From positions 64,974,015 to 65,038,014 of the forward strand of contig NC_057823.1 in NCBI RefSeq assembly GCF_910594005.1: a DNA stretch of 64,000 nt, written 5' to 3'. The notes under the pieces were generated by a model. It was not told the origin of the DNA. It saw only the letters and a program-made list of their open reading frames with translations, and did not search any database. The translations under genes and the position numbers were made by a program. The number at the start of each line of letters is the position of its first letter. The stretch's first letter is position 1. This DNA comes from Cervus elaphus. Taxonomy: Eukaryota; Chordata; Mammalia; Artiodactyla; Cervidae. Shown piece by piece: positions 1-11,285 of this stretch.

Positions 1-611
1 ATTTAATTGAAAAAATCAAATAGTGAGGGAAGACATTTCTTGATGATGTAATAGAGAATGGATCAAATTGCTGGACTGATGTTTTTGAAAAGATTCAAGA
101 CGACATTTAATGAACAAGTACAGGAACTGACTAGATGGGAATTTAGAGCATGCAAGGGAAGGCTTACGGTGCCTCACTCTGGTCATGTGGCAGTGGTCTC
201 TGAATTTGCCTGTTGACTCTGCCATTCTTAATACTGACTTCATTGGGTTTTAGGAGGATTACCTGATCTCACAGGTATAAAGTGCTCAGCATATTGCCCG
301 GCACATAAAAAACAAACACAATAATTAGCAGCTGGTGTAGTTCTCTCATCATTTGATAAAAAGTCACATTTTCCAAGACAATAATGGGCTTTATTATCAG
401 ATTTAGTCTATTATGAGCTAGTAGGATTTACCTCTGCTTTCTTTGAACTCTAAGAGGAGAACAGGGATATTCCTAGTCACTCCCCTGGGAAAGCCCAATA
501 TGGTAAGAGGTCGATGTTTGCAGTCTGATATTTCTACTAGTTCTTTATTATCCTCATTCTATAAATGTTTATAAACAATTCAGTATATGTTTAACTGCTT
601 TTTATGTAATA
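1..611. other. Mostly unassigned AT-rich DNA
   Basis: Apart from the short MIR-like piece at 255-330 I recognise no repeat family, gene or RNA here. The antisense open frame of 75 codons near the start has no family resemblance and is taken as chance. Confidence 0.5.
255..330 (+). repeat. MIR SINE, 3' fragment
   Basis: The order of words (TAAAGTGCTCAGCA, then a GCCCGGCACATA-like block) follows the 3' third of the ancient MIR SINE in sense orientation. It is short and diverged, so the call is tentative. Confidence 0.45.
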
Positions 612-743
612 TTATTTAATTTTCAATAACCCTTTGAGATAAACAGTATTATTTTCCTCCTGCTATAGAACCAAGCCTGAAATTTAGAGAAGTACCGTCA
701 CCAAGGTGACATTGGAGCTGGGTATGAACCCAGGCAGTTGGAC
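612..743 (-). repeat. MIR SINE, antisense
   Basis: The segment reads as the reverse complement of the MIR core: a TTTAAT...CAATAACCCT block, a TATTATTTTCC block, then a CACCAAGGTGACA-like block and GAACCCAGGCAG. It is diverged throughout, as expected for a repeat older than placental radiation. A BovB piece starts within two bases of its right edge. Confidence 0.72.
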
Positions 744-744
744 T

Positions 745-844
745 TTGTTGTTGTTTAGACACTAAGTCATGTTTGACTTTTTGTGGCCCCATGGAGGCAG
801 CATGCCAGGCTTCTCTGTCTTCCACTATCTCCTGGAGTTTGCTT
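745..844 (-). repeat. BovB LINE, 3'-terminal fragment
   Basis: About 100 bases match the extreme 3' end of BovB in antisense: GTTGTTGTTTAGACACTAAG, the GGCCCCATGGA block, and CATGCCAGGCTTCTCTGTCT. This is a strongly 5'-truncated insertion directly beside the antisense MIR. No clear TSD was found. Confidence 0.75.
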
Positions 845-1849
845 ACTGCCTCTCCAAATTAGTCAATATATAAGCACTTACAATTTGCATTATGCTTTCT
901 TGGTCCTAGGCATTCTTACCTGATTGTTTGTATCGATAGGTAAGGATACAGAGGGGAATATTAAATTAACCAAGCCACACCTTTAGAGAAGAAGAGAGCG
1001 CACTTATTAGTTATTACAAAGTGAAAGAAAAGCTGAACAAGGCTACTGGGAAGAAAGCAGAATAGAGTGAGTCATACGTTTTTTTTCAAAAGAATTCTGT
1101 GCCCAAGAGAAGAACTGAACAAGAATTACTGGGCTATAGCTTAGTATGCTGAACTAGGGTCTCTTCCAGAAAGGCCTGAGGATTAATCAGTTAATCATTG
1201 GGTGACATTTAATCAAGAGCCAGAAATCTAATCAATGGCTGACCCATTGTGACATTGGGGTACTGGTCTGGCTTCTTGCCTGGACTGTCCAATCTTAATT
1301 AGCAATTATCTCAGCTGGGTGACCCTTTGCCCCTGGGAAATTTCAACGAGGAATAGCTATTTCTAAATAGAAATTTCACCTTTTGCCTCTATCACTTGTC
1401 ATTAGGCAGTGTGTTTATTCAGTTTTCAGTGTCTTATTGGGCCTATCTGATGGAAAGATCTGGCGTTAGACCAACAATTACTTTGATGAGGAGAAATAAT
1501 GAAGCTCTCCTAAAGGGAGACAGAAGATCTGAAATTTCCTTCACCTTCATCTCCTTTATAACTTTCTCCTTTTCTGTCATTCTGAAATGTGGCCTTATTT
1601 AATTCTATTGATTGTAGTTCTTTCTGGACTAAAAAGAAAAAGAAACCCAACCCACAGTCAAGAAGAATTTTTGTTTCAACTTGGAATATGAGAGATTTCA
1701 TTTTAATTGCTTTCTTAAGATAAAGATAAATCTCTGCTCTCCTTCTTTCAGCAATAGCTTTTTTTGACCCCTGCTTTGGAAGGTCTTAGATGCAAATTGT
1801 TGCTTTGCTCCTGTGTGTCAGGTGAATTAATCCCTTTGAGTCTGTCTCA
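845..1849. other. Unassigned sequence
   Basis: I recognise no interspersed repeat, coding exon or RNA in this kilobase. The 68-codon sense frame at 1396-1602 and the overlapping antisense frame look like chance frames. Confidence 0.5.
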
Positions 1850-1970
1850 AGAGGGGAAGGTCAGGAAAGGCCTTTCTATAGAGATGTCATTGAGCTATGA
1901 GCTAAAGGAGCCTACTCCATGATCAAGAGTGAGGACTCTCCAGGGAAAAGAAAGAGCAAAGGCAAAAGCT
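1850..1970 (-). repeat. L2 LINE remnant, 3' part (first half of a split copy)
   Basis: The words GGTCAGGAAAGGCC, then TCATTGAGCTATGAGC, follow the antisense of the L2 ORF end, which encodes the REAFPDH-like tail of the CR1/L2 polyprotein. The copy resumes at 2221 after a Bov-tA SINE. Ancient and non-functional. Confidence 0.6.
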
Positions 1971-1979
1971 ATGAGCCAT

Positions 1980-2211
1980 GGTAGGTACGTCTCAGATGGT
2001 GCTAGTGGTAGAGAACCTGCCTGCTAATTCAGGAGACGTGAGAGGTGCCTGTTCAATTCCTGGGTCAGGAAGATTCCCTGGAGTAGGAAATGGCAACCCA
2101 CTCCAGTATTCTTGCCTGGAAAATCCCATGGACAGAGGAGCCTGGCGGGCTACAGTCCATGGGGTCCAAAAGAATCAGACACAACTGAAGTGACTTAGGA
2201 TGCACGTACAC
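1980..2211 (+). repeat. Bov-tA SINE, sense, with TSD
   Basis: Typical ruminant tRNA-derived SINE: a GGTAGAGAACCTGCCTGC head, a TTCAATTCCTGGGTCAGGAA B-box-like stretch, GGCAACCCACTCCAGTATTC, and the CCATGGACAGAGGAGCCTGG body. It is flanked by the 9-bp direct repeat ATGAGCCAT at 1971-1979 and 2212-2220, which marks LINE-driven insertion into an L2 copy. Any open frame inside it is a by-product of the SINE sequence. Confidence 0.93.
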
Positions 2212-2220
2212 ATGAGCCAT

Positions 2221-2405
2221 TGTGGCTGGAGTGAATGAGCCGTAGGAAGAGAAGCACATGCTAGGTCAGAAAGACAGGCAGAGATAGACCATACAAGATC
2301 GGATCTTGCAGACGGGGCAAGATTTAGGGAGATTTTGCTTTATATGGAAAGGTGATCCATGAAAGGAATTTATAAGCACTGGTATGACATAATCTAATTT
2401 ACTTT
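2221..2405 (-). repeat. L2 LINE remnant (second half of split copy)
   Basis: This continues the L2 left of the SINE: TGTGGCTGGAGTGAATGAGC, then a degraded GATCTTGCAG...GGGCAAG stretch and GGTATGACATAATCTAATTTA, all in the order of antisense L2. Together with 1850-1970 it is one old L2 interrupted by the SINE. Confidence 0.6.
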
Positions 2406-3552
2406 ACTCCCCAAATCTCTTTAGTTTTTATGTAGAAGACTAATTAGGAGTAAATATAAGGAGAGTGCTTAGTGCAATGTCTTATTTATAGTAGTTGAGA
2501 AGTGTTAGCTGTTTCCATCCTTCTATTACTTTTTTCATTCTCAGAGAGGACTGTATACTCTAGAAAGGCATGTCAGAATCTTCCATGAGAAGGACCTGGG
2601 CCTCAAACCAGTAACTCCTTAACGCGCAAAGCTTCTAGTCAAGTTCCACAGGAAAATGCTCTTCCCATCCTCCGTCCGTAACTGCCCTCTCAGCCTGGGG
2701 AGTGTCATCAATGGTCATGCTATGTGTTGGCCATCTTAGGTGTAGTGGGGGTGGAAATGATGTTGAAGACTCCCACATTTACAGCCAGCCTCCTTCTACA
2801 GAATTACACTGCCATTGGGCTCATATCAAATTCAAGCTTGGTATGCAGATCATTAGAGAACCCATTTCTATACTAAATGGAGAAACGTAATATTTGCAGA
2901 TAAGGCACTTTTCAAGGAACTCATTATAACCTCAATTTTAAAAGCTGTGCAACTGAAAGCAAGTTAAAATTTCTAACTTATGTACTTGCTGCTGTTAATA
3001 ACACCGACACGTGGCCTTGGATGACACTGAATATATGGGGAAGCATCTTGAAAAGCTTCGTTCATCTCATTTGACCTTCACAAGACTGATGACTTAGGTA
3101 AAGTTAGATCTGGGACTTCCAGTTTTGGGGGTAAATGCTGCAGTGTGGGAATTGTGTGACATGCCCAGCCCCACGGACAGCACCTAACTGGGACTCACCA
3201 TGGCAAAACAGTCTGGATTTCTTTTTATCATCCCCAGTGACTGCTGCTACCCCGGCCCTATGTTCACTGAGGTTATGGAGGACAAGAACATTGTAACATG
3301 CTGTACAGAACTGAGATTTTTATAATGTCATGGTGGAAAAGATACCCGTATTAATTTAACAGTATTCAAAGAGGAGGAAAATTCTGAATAGGTACCCTTA
3401 ACAAATGCAAAATGTATGTCTTACTAATGTAGGAAAAACCTAGATTTTCCTTAGAAACCAAATCTACTCAAAATTGATTCTATCTCTCTGGCACATGAAA
3501 AAACCTAAGGTTTGGAGGATGAACTGGTCAGATTTATTTTGCCTTAATACAT
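2406..3552. other. Unassigned sequence
   Basis: I recognise nothing here on either strand. The 62-codon sense frame at 2702-2890 shows no domain or family likeness and is treated as chance. Confidence 0.5.
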
Positions 3553-3928
3553 TTTTGTTATTCATTCGCTCAATTGTGTCCAACTCTTTGTGACCTCATG
3601 AACTGCGGCATACCAGGCTTCCCTGTCCTTCACTGTCTCCTGGAGTTTTGTTCAAACTCATGTCCATTGAGTCAGTGATGCCATCCAACCATCTCATCTT
3701 CTGTCAACCCCTTCTCCTCCTGCCCTCAATCTTTCCCAGCATCAGTGTCTTTTCCAATGAGTTAATTCTTTGCATCAGGTGGCCAATGTATTGGAGCTTC
3801 AGCTTCAACATCAGTCCTTCCAGTGAATTTTCAGGGTTGATTTCCTTTAAAATTAACTGGTTTGATCTCCTTAATATCCAAGGGACACTCACAAGTCTTC
3901 TCCAGCACCACAGTTCAATTTATACAGT
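3553..3928 (-). repeat. BovB LINE 3' end, antisense, 5'-truncated
   Basis: About 375 bases match the reverse complement of the BovB 3' end, from the terminal GTGTCCAACTCTTTGTGACC block through the CCATCCAACCATCTCATCTT block to the coding stretch near the C-terminus. Translated antisense at 3704-3892 it keeps the pattern RRSNQLILKEINP and LEGLMLKLKLQYIGHL, characteristic of the BovB polyprotein C-terminal domain. Truncated at its 5' end, as usual for target-primed insertion. Confidence 0.9.
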
Positions 3929-3954
3929 TCTTATTAGCTAAAGATTCTCAAATA

Positions 3955-4041
3955 AAAATACAGCTATTTAAAAAAATTATCTTTCAGTTGAAAGAATTCT
4001 TTATATATTCTGGACAGTAGTCATTTATTAGATTTGTAATT
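3955..4041 (-). repeat. Old L1M, antisense (first part of a split copy)
   Basis: The words GAATTCTTTATATATTCTGG and AGTCATTTATTAGAT match antisense L1 ORF2 of old mammalian subfamilies. The same L1 resumes at 5378 after a SINE that itself contains a younger L1. Confidence 0.65.
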
Positions 4042-4171
4042 GGGTTTCCCAGGTGCCCCCAGTGGTAAAGAATCTGCCTGCCAATGCAGGAAACACAAGG
4101 GACACCAGTTTGATCCCGGGGTTGGAGAGATCCCTGAGAGTAGGAAATGCCAACCCACTCCAGTCTTCTTG
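4042..4171 (+). repeat. Bov-tA SINE, 5' part, split by an L1
   Basis: Starts with GGGTTTCCCAGGTGCCCCCA and runs through AAGAATCTGCCTGCCAATGC to ACCCACTCCAGTCTTCTTG, where it stops abruptly at an L1 3' end. The remainder of the same SINE appears at 5269. Confidence 0.88.
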
Positions 4172-5268
4172 TAGTTTGTTTATTTTTAATTGGATAATTG
4201 CTTTACAGTATTACACAAATGTGATGTACATGCCATACATCAGCATGAATCAGCCATAAGTATAAACATATACCCCTTCCCTCTTGAACCTCCCTCCTAC
4301 CCCTTCCCACCCCTCCCCGCCCCTCTAGGCTGTCATAGAGCGCTAGATCTGAGCATGTTGTGTCACACGGCAAATTCCTACTGGCTGTCTAATTATACTT
4401 ATGTGATGTATATGCTTCAGTGCTACTCTCTCTAGTTGTCCCACCCTTTCCTTTCTCCTCTGTGTCCACAAGATTGTTACTTATGTCTGCATCTCCACTG
4501 CGGCCCTGCAAATAGGTTCATCAGTACCATCTTGCTAGATTCCATATATTTTCATTAGTGTGTGATTTTTTTTTTTTTCTCTTTCTGACTTCCTTCACTC
4601 TGTATAACAGGCTCTGGGTTCATCTACCCCATTAGGACTGATTCAAATGCATTGTGGCTGAGTAATATTCCACTGTATATGTGTACCACAGCTGTTGATG
4701 GACATCTAGGTTGCTTCCCTGTCCTCACTATTGTAAATAGTGCCGCGATGAACATGGGGGTACATGTGTCTTTTTCAGTTATGGTTTCCTCAGAGTATAA
4801 GCCCAGTTGTGGGATTGTTGGGTCATAAGGTAGTTTTATGCCTAGTTTTTTTTTTAAGGAATCTCCATACTGTACTCCGTAGTGGCTGTATCAATTTACA
4901 TTCCCCCCCAACAGTGTAGGAGGGTTCCCTTTTCTCCACACCCTCTCCAGTATTTCTTGTTTGTAGATCTTTAATGATGGCTATTCTGACCGGTGTTTGG
5001 TGATACCTCAATGTAGTTTTGATTTGCACTTCTCTAATAATGAGCAATGTTGAGCATCTTTTTATGTATTTATTAACCATCTGTATGTCTTCTTAGGGAA
5101 ATGTCTGTTTAGGTCTTCTGCCTACATTTCGTTTGTTTTTCTGGTATTGAGCTGCTTATATATTTTGGAGGTTAATCCTTTGTCAGTTGTTTCATTTGCT
5201 ATTAATTCTCGCATTCTAAGGGTTTTATTCACCTTGTTTGTAGTTTCCTTTAGTGTGCAAAAGCTTTT
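4172..5268 (-). repeat. Ruminant L1 (L1_BT-type), 5'-truncated, inside a SINE
   Basis: Reads antisense from the L1 3' tail (TTGGATAATTGCTTTACAGT, then the GAATCAGCCATAAG block) through the CT-rich 3' UTR into the end of ORF2 (GAATATTACTCAGCC in sense, then the VGLPQW-type carboxy end). About 1.1 kb survives, so the copy is heavily 5'-truncated. Its sister at 60325-61045 has the same layout. No TSD is evident, and about 5 bases of the SINE seem lost at the junction. Confidence 0.9.
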
Positions 5269-5347
5269 AAGAAAATTCCATGGACAGAGGAGTCTGATGA
5301 GCTGCTGTTCATGAAGTCACAAAGAGTCAAACATGACTGATCACACA
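5269..5347 (+). repeat. Bov-tA SINE, 3' part
   Basis: Resumes the SINE interrupted at 4171 with ATTCCATGGACAGAGGAGTC and ends with ACAAAGAGTCAAACATGACT. The tail passes directly into a CA microsatellite. Confidence 0.85.
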
Positions 5348-5370
5348 TGCGCACACACACACACACACAA
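5346..5370. repeat. (CA)n microsatellite
   Basis: A short CA run at the tail of the split Bov-tA. Microsatellites commonly grow from SINE tails. Confidence 0.9.
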
Positions 5371-5377
5371 CTGGTAA

Positions 5378-5811
5378 ATAGTCTGTGGTTATTCTTCTCT
5401 GTAGTTCCTCTTTTCACTTACTTAATGGTCTATTTTAAAGAGCCAGAGATATAAGTTTGTATAAGATTGACTTTTTTTTTTCTTTTAAGGTTATGCTTTT
5501 GGTGTGATAGCTAAGAAACCTTTCCCTAATGTCACAAGGAATTTCTCCTTTATTTTCTTTTATAAGTTACGTATTTGTAGCTCTCACACTTAGGCTTATG
5601 CATCTCGAGTTAAGTTCAGCATATAGTGTGAATTAAGGGGTTTTGTTCATTGTCTGTGTATGGCTATATTCAACTGTTCCAGCACCATTTGTTGAAAAGA
5701 TTATCCTTTCCTCTTTGAGTTGCCGTCGTATGACCACAAATACAGGTTTTATTTCTTGACTTATTTCTATTCTTTGGATTTATATGGATATGCTTTTGTT
5801 ATTAATCTTCA
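5378..5811 (-). repeat. Old L1M, antisense (second part)
   Basis: Continues the L1M of 3955-4041: TTTTGGTGTGATAGCTAAGA, TTAAGTTCAGCATATAGTGT and CAGCACCATTTGTTGAAAAG are all in antisense ORF2 order. The two parts are collinear in consensus, which shows that the Bov-tA/L1 block landed inside one element. Confidence 0.8.
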
Positions 5812-5825
5812 TATATAACCTTTAT

Positions 5826-5946
5826 GTCCTCTGTCGCTCAGTTGTGTCTGACCCTTTAGGCCCTGTGTACTGTAGCCCACCGGGCTCCTCTGTCCATGGA
5901 ATTTTCCAGGCTGGAATACTGGAGTGGGTTGCTATTTCCTACTCCA
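5826..5946 (-). repeat. Bov-tA SINE, antisense, short
   Basis: Begins GTCGCTCAGTTGTGTCTGAC and runs through AGCCCACCGGGCTCCTCTGT to TGGAGTGGGTTGCTATTTCC. Only the 3' half of the SINE is present. Imperfect ATATAAC-containing direct repeats flank it. Confidence 0.85.
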
Positions 5947-6820
5947 ATATAACATTCATATGTGTATATTATTTGCTACTATTTGTAAAAGCTAAACGCA
6001 AAACCCCATATACACTGGGTTCCTTATTTCTCTTACCCTAATCTCTCTCTCTCTCTCTCTCTCTAGATACAGGCAAACCCTCTGCTTTTAGGCAGCCAGT
6101 GGAGCTAAAAAACTTGTTGTAGGTAGAAAAATATTTTGTTTCCCTAAACTATAAACCAAACAATTTGAATCCTCTTTGGGCAAATGTGCTCTTCTGTTAA
6201 CTCTGGACTTCTTTCTAGTTCTTGGGAATGTGGCTTGGACTAGAGTCACCTGCATTCAGCCCCCAAAAGCTATTTTGAAATGTAAAATACAACCTAACCC
6301 CACAATTATGTAGAGCAGGAGATGACCTGCATTCTATGGTTTTGAGAGAAATCTGGATTTGGATTCCTTTACTGTTTAGCCTGGAAAACTCCCAATGGGA
6401 CAATCTGAGATGTGCAGCGTCGAATAATAAAAGCAGAATTAGAGATCCTTAAGGAGCACACCTTACATCTTCCATGATTTGATTTTAGCCAAGGGTCATA
6501 AAAGCCGATCTGCTGTATACACAGAGGTCTAGTGTTGCTACTCTCAAATCTAGCTACATATAATACTCTAATGTCATTCCAGAATACTATCTTGTAATCA
6601 AAGAGAAAAGCATTAATTCTCAATCATGCTGCCTTCCCTCTCTTCTCAGGACAGTGTTTCCCTATTTGCAGAGCATTCATGATCTTGCTCCAATGCAAAT
6701 GCTGCACACTACTCAGGAAGTCTTTTATAATTTTCCCAGTCAGGATTAATATGTATATTTCTGCCCTAATTTTTATCTGGTTGACATAAAGGTTACCCCT
6801 TGAAAATATACAATCCAATG
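5947..6820. other. Unassigned sequence
   Basis: Apart from the CT run at 6042-6064 I recognise nothing. Overlapping antisense frames of 62-84 codons between 6215 and 6818 carry no recognisable domain. Confidence 0.45.
6042..6064. repeat. (CT)n microsatellite
   Basis: Uninterrupted TC/CT dinucleotide run of about 23 bases. Confidence 0.9.
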
Positions 6821-8000
6821 GCTTTTATAGTACAGTTGTGTATCTAACACCATTATCTAATTCTATAATAATTTTATCACACCAAAAGAAACTTCCATAC
6901 TCAGTGGTCATTTCCCATTCCACCTGCTCCTAGAAGTCACTTAATCTACTTTCTGTCCCTGTGGATTTGCTTATTTGGCACATTTGTTTAAAATGAAATC
7001 ATAAAAGGAATGGGCTTATGATTCTGGCTTCATTTATTTAGCATTTTACAAGATTAATCTATGTTTTAGTATGAACAACACTATTTTATGTGGCTGAATA
7101 ACAGTCCATTGTATCAATATACCATATTCTTTTTGCCATTTATTAGCTAATAATACATCCAAGGAGCTGTTTCCACTTTTGGCCATTATGAATAATGTTT
7201 CTATGAACATTTAGGTACTAGATTTTGTATGACTTTTGTTTTCATTTGCACTGAGGAACTTGTAAAATGTTCTACAAAGTAGCTCTACCATTTTACTTTC
7301 TCACTAGCAATGTATGACATTCTAATTTCTTCACTGTCTTTCCAATACTTTTCAAATATTGTATCCATCCTAGTGGTTGTGAAGTTATATCTCATTGTCA
7401 TTTTACTTTGAATTTCCTTGATGATTATGAGCATTTTTCACAGCTTATTGGTCATTTGTATATCTATTTTTTTCCTCAGAGAAATGTCTTTCTTTTTTAA
7501 TTGAGTCACAGTTATAAATTTCTTTGTAAGTATTACTTTAGTTGCATCTTTAAATTTTGTATGTTGTTAGTTTGTTTACATTCATCTTGAAGTGTTTTCA
7601 AATTTCCCTTGTGATTTCTTCCTTGGCTCATTGGTTATTTATGAGTGTGTTGCTTTATTTATTCATATGTATAAAATGTACAGAATTTGCTTCTGTTATT
7701 GATTCCCAATTTCACTCCATTGTGCTTGGAAAACATACTTTTTATGATTTCAGGCATTTAAAATTTATTGAGAATTGTTTTGTGGTTTAATATAGGGTCT
7801 GTTCTTGAGAAAAATACTTATTCTAACTGCTGTTGGCTAGAATATTCTATAGGTGTCTGTTATATTTAGTTAGTTTATACTGTTCTCAAATTTTCTATTT
7901 TCTACTTGATACTCTAGTTTTATCTATTACTTAAATTGGGATATTGATGTCAGCATTTTTCAAAGCCCTCTTTGGATATCTCATTCCTCTGATTTCCTTT
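6821..8000 (-). repeat. Old L1M, antisense: 3' UTR and end of ORF2
   Basis: The left end resembles L1M 3' UTR (CACACCAAAAGAAACTTCCA) and the body follows antisense ORF2: ATAACAGTCCATTGTATCAA, ATGAATAATGTTTCTATGAA, TTTCCTTGATGATTATGAGC, then TGGCTCATTGGTTATTTATG and AATATTCTATAGGTGTCTG. Strong divergence and indels leave no usable frame. The right boundary is soft because the next sequence is unassigned. Confidence 0.75.
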
Positions 8001-9237
8001 AAAGCTTTTTGGTTAGCCTATTATTTAGCCCACCTGTTTTCTAGGGCCTCGGATGTTGAGCTCCATGTTAGGTCAAATAAAGATAACCTTGCTAGTAGGC
8101 TTGTCCAGAAAATCACCAGGCAGATTCTCTGATAATGTGGCTTTGAAAGTGCTACAGTCTCATTCTGCTTCCTTGAGTGGTTGCCAGGCCTGTGATTTTC
8201 AAGGCTATTGTAGTGCTGGGGAGAGTAAACAAACAGGACAAGTGTAAATGCCATAACGCTCATTGTTTTACCTAGGGTCAGCCATTGTTCTTAAATATTC
8301 TTACGGTTTCTGTAAGCTTTTACTTAATTTGCAAAATAATGAAAACATCTATTCTGACAATTTATACCAGTGTTCCTCTTGTTTTTATGGAAGAGAAGAT
8401 TGTCAAACATGCTTACTCTGCCATCTTCACTATCTTTAATCTTCCACTTCTAATGTTCCTCTTCTTTGGCACTAGTGAAGTTAGGTGTGCTTTCAAAGAT
8501 AATAAGTAGAATCTCCTTTACTAAAATCAGAGACTTTAGTTCACTGCATGCACCATAGAATGAAGAAGTCAGACTACAAAACAGAATAAACAGGAGAGAG
8601 AGAAGATGGTAGTTTGACAATGAGATTATGGAGGAGTTGTGGTATTGCTACTCATAAGGTCTAGGGAAAGGGTAGGAGGAAAAATACTGAAAAAGGAAAC
8701 ATTTGGGAATTGAAAGTTCAGGGATTTTAAAAAATCCCTATGGTTACTTTTTTAATTCACTAAAATTGAATTTAGGAGAAAGGTCAAATAGGGAAGGACA
8801 TCGAACCAAAGTTTTTAAGAAATGAGGAGTAGTTACACAGATTCGTCTGACAACTGTGTTAAGGAGGAGGTAATATATATTTGAGCCGAGTAATGAGAGA
8901 CTCCAGTGGGAGTTTTCAAAAAAAAAAAACCAACAACAAAGAGTTGGAAGTAGCAGTGAAAAGCAAGGAAGTGACACCCCAGGCCTCTGGTAAAGACATG
9001 GGGGAAGAATCCACAAGAAAACTTCAGAGAGAAAGCACTGACCTCAAGGGAAAGCCAGGTTTCTATGAGAATAAGAAGGTTTGTTTTAGATATGTTAATA
9101 AATACTGAAGGCTTTGGGGATTTCTATTTACACTGAATTAAAGAAAGAGAAAAGCAGTAGAATTGTAGCAAGGTTTGCTTATTCTGCCCCTCTCCAGTTT
9201 GCTGACAGCTATTTTAATGGTTTCTAGTGACACAAAG
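8001..9237. other. Unassigned sequence
   Basis: No family recognised. The interval holds an A-run at 8918-8929 and several short frames on both strands, which look like chance. An old DNA transposon or LTR beyond my recognition is possible for 8040-8300. Confidence 0.45.
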
Positions 9238-9281
9238 GGGCTTCCATGGTGGCTCAATGGTAAAGAATCTGCCTGCCAAGG
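9238..9281 (+). repeat. Bov-tA SINE, 5' stub
   Basis: GGGGCTTCCATGGTGGCTCA through AAAGAATCTGCCTGCCAA is the first 44 bases of Bov-tA. The rest is absent, so the copy was deleted after insertion or joined to other sequence. Confidence 0.8.
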
Positions 9282-10439
9282 TTGAAGGTTCTTGAAGGCA
9301 AGATTGAAGACATAGAAAGTACGGAGAGTTTGTGGAAGGAGCCCACTGGTCACAGGATATGGGGGAGGAGAGGAACTGGGGTCAGCAACAGTGATCTACA
9401 TACAGAGTCATGTGGGTGTTAGCGCCTGGAGGAAAATGGGTTCCCACGGAGTCCTGGGTTTTTTGTGGTGACAGTAGTCACAGGATGATGCACATGAGGC
9501 GTGGAGAGTGATGGGGTTTCCTACAAGTATGAAGAGATCTAGGGCTTAGGCTTTACTCTTCCTGAAGGCAGGAACTAGTTGAAGTACCTCTTGATGAGAG
9601 AATAACATCTTTCCCTGATGGAGGCACCTAGCCTCCCTTTGCCCATCAATTCCCATTCCTGTGTCTGGGTTCAGCATAAGGCTTGATGACACAGTCTTTA
9701 CTGACCCCAGCCCATTTATGAGCTGTACTGGCCTTGTAATCAGTACCTCTTTTTGTATAGTCTTTGCATGTAAGACCAGAGGTCTTCAGCTAATTATCCG
9801 TCTTCTAAAGTTCAGAGAGGAACCTTAACTAAGCAGTTTCTTGTAAGTACTAACCCTCGCCATCTGGCCTAAAAGGTGTCAACCCTTTTCTACTATAGCA
9901 TACACAACACTTGGTGTTCCAATGAGTGACGGTTTTCCATGGGTACACCCACATCTTCATATGGCCTCAAAAACCTTGTAAGTACTACAGTAATTGACCA
10001 ATTAATTACATACCTGTGATTAATGTCCATTCAGGATGATTCTCAACATCCTAGATGTAACTCCATCTCTTTCTCTTCCTGTTTAGAAATGATACCATAG
10101 TAAAAGTGGCATAATTGCGGTGATAAACTTGTATCTGCTCTATTGTATAAATCATTTTCCAATTTCAGTACTTTGCTACGAGGGAAGATTATTCAGGACC
10201 TAACTTACAATTGTTTCTGGATATTAGTGTCATGACCATACATTGAGAACTATTGCGCTTTAAAAATTGGGGAGACACATCTGAGTGCCTACCATTGAAG
10301 TTTTTGCATTTGTAACCTGTCCTGTTGTAATCAGTAATAAATTCCTTAGGCAACAACTATCCTTTTTTACCTTAGAAACATGAAACAAAACATTTTCTTC
10401 TATTATAGCAGCTATGAAAATCCATCTTCAGCAGATTTA
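9282..10439. other. Unassigned sequence
   Basis: No repeat family, exon or RNA recognised over this stretch. Confidence 0.45.
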
Positions 10440-10575
10440 TTAGTTTCTCTGCCCTCATTTTCCACATCTTTAAGATTAGTACATATATCATAGGTTTCTT
10501 GTGAGGATTAAGTGAGTTAAAACATACAAAGTACTTAGAACAGTACCTACTACTGAGTAAGTGCTCAAAAAAGTT
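10440..10575 (+). repeat. MIR SINE, sense
   Basis: Follows the 3' two thirds of MIR in sense: CCTCATTTTCCACATCTTTA, GTGAGGATTAAGTGAGTTAA, AAGTACTTAGAACAGTACCT and a terminal AGTAAGTGCTCA. Confidence 0.78.
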
Positions 10576-10679
10576 TAGTTGCTAAGATATATTTCTTATG
10601 GGCTACCGTTTACATTTTGCTTTCTTTGGAAAGGTTTTCATAGAATCTTCTGTAGTGTTTCTTTGCTTTCTATTTTCCC

Positions 10680-11015
10680 TGGGTTTATTGAGATACAATT
10701 AGCATATAATGTCACATTGTGTAAATTTAAGGTTTACAATGTGATTCTATATTTGCACATATATATACACATTTTTATATATAGTGAAATATTTACCACA
10801 GTAAGGTTAGTTACCTTGTCCTTTACCTCAAATAATTGCTACTTTGTTGTTATCATGGTGAGAATATGAAAACTCTCATCTCACTGTCAGCTTTGAAGTG
10901 TACAATACAGTGTCATTGAGTGTAGTCACCATGCTATACATTAGATCCCAGAATTTATTCATCTTGTAGTTGAAAGTTTGTATTCTTTGATCAACATCTT
11001 TGATCTCTCTTGATA
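10680..11015 (-). repeat. Old L1M 3' UTR, antisense
   Basis: TTTATTGAGATACAATTAGC, TAAATTTAAGGTTTACAATG and CACCATGCTATACATTAGAT follow the antisense L1MA-L1MC 3' UTR. The first of these is a hallmark of that class. Confidence 0.75.
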
Positions 11016-11039
11016 AACAGAAATGTGGTTGTTAGCTTT

Positions 11040-11285
11040 ATCCTCATTATTGTTATTATTAATATGACTTTTATAGGGTGCTGCCCTAAGCACTTTATGT
11101 ATTTTAACTTAATGGATCCTTACAACAACCCTCTGGGGCAAATGATATTATTACCTTAATTTTACAGATGTGGAAAAAAAAATGCACAAGCAATTTTAGG
11201 AACTTATTCAAAATGCTAATAAGTACCCAAGGCGGAATCCATACCCAAGAGTTCTGGATTCAGGACTGCACACATAACCCCTACA
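11040..11285 (-). repeat. MIR SINE, antisense
   Basis: Antisense MIR order: CTAAGCACTTTATGTATTTT, CTTACAACAACCCTCTGGGG, a TATTATTACCTTAATTTTAC block, and a degraded GGAATCCATACCCAAGAGTT end. Confidence 0.78.

Noticed and set aside
1978..2193. SINE-internal open frames (also at 12733, 36469, 42822, 45212, 58418) as small proteins
   Set aside because: The same reading frame recurs in every Bov-tA copy because of the SINE sequence itself.
4042..4120. tRNA gene in the head of Bov-tA elements
   Set aside because: Bov-tA is tRNA-derived, but the cloverleaf is not preserved and the copies are SINEs, not tRNA genes.
8040..8300. LTR or DNA transposon
   Set aside because: I could not place the sequence in any family or find terminal repeats, so it is left unassigned.
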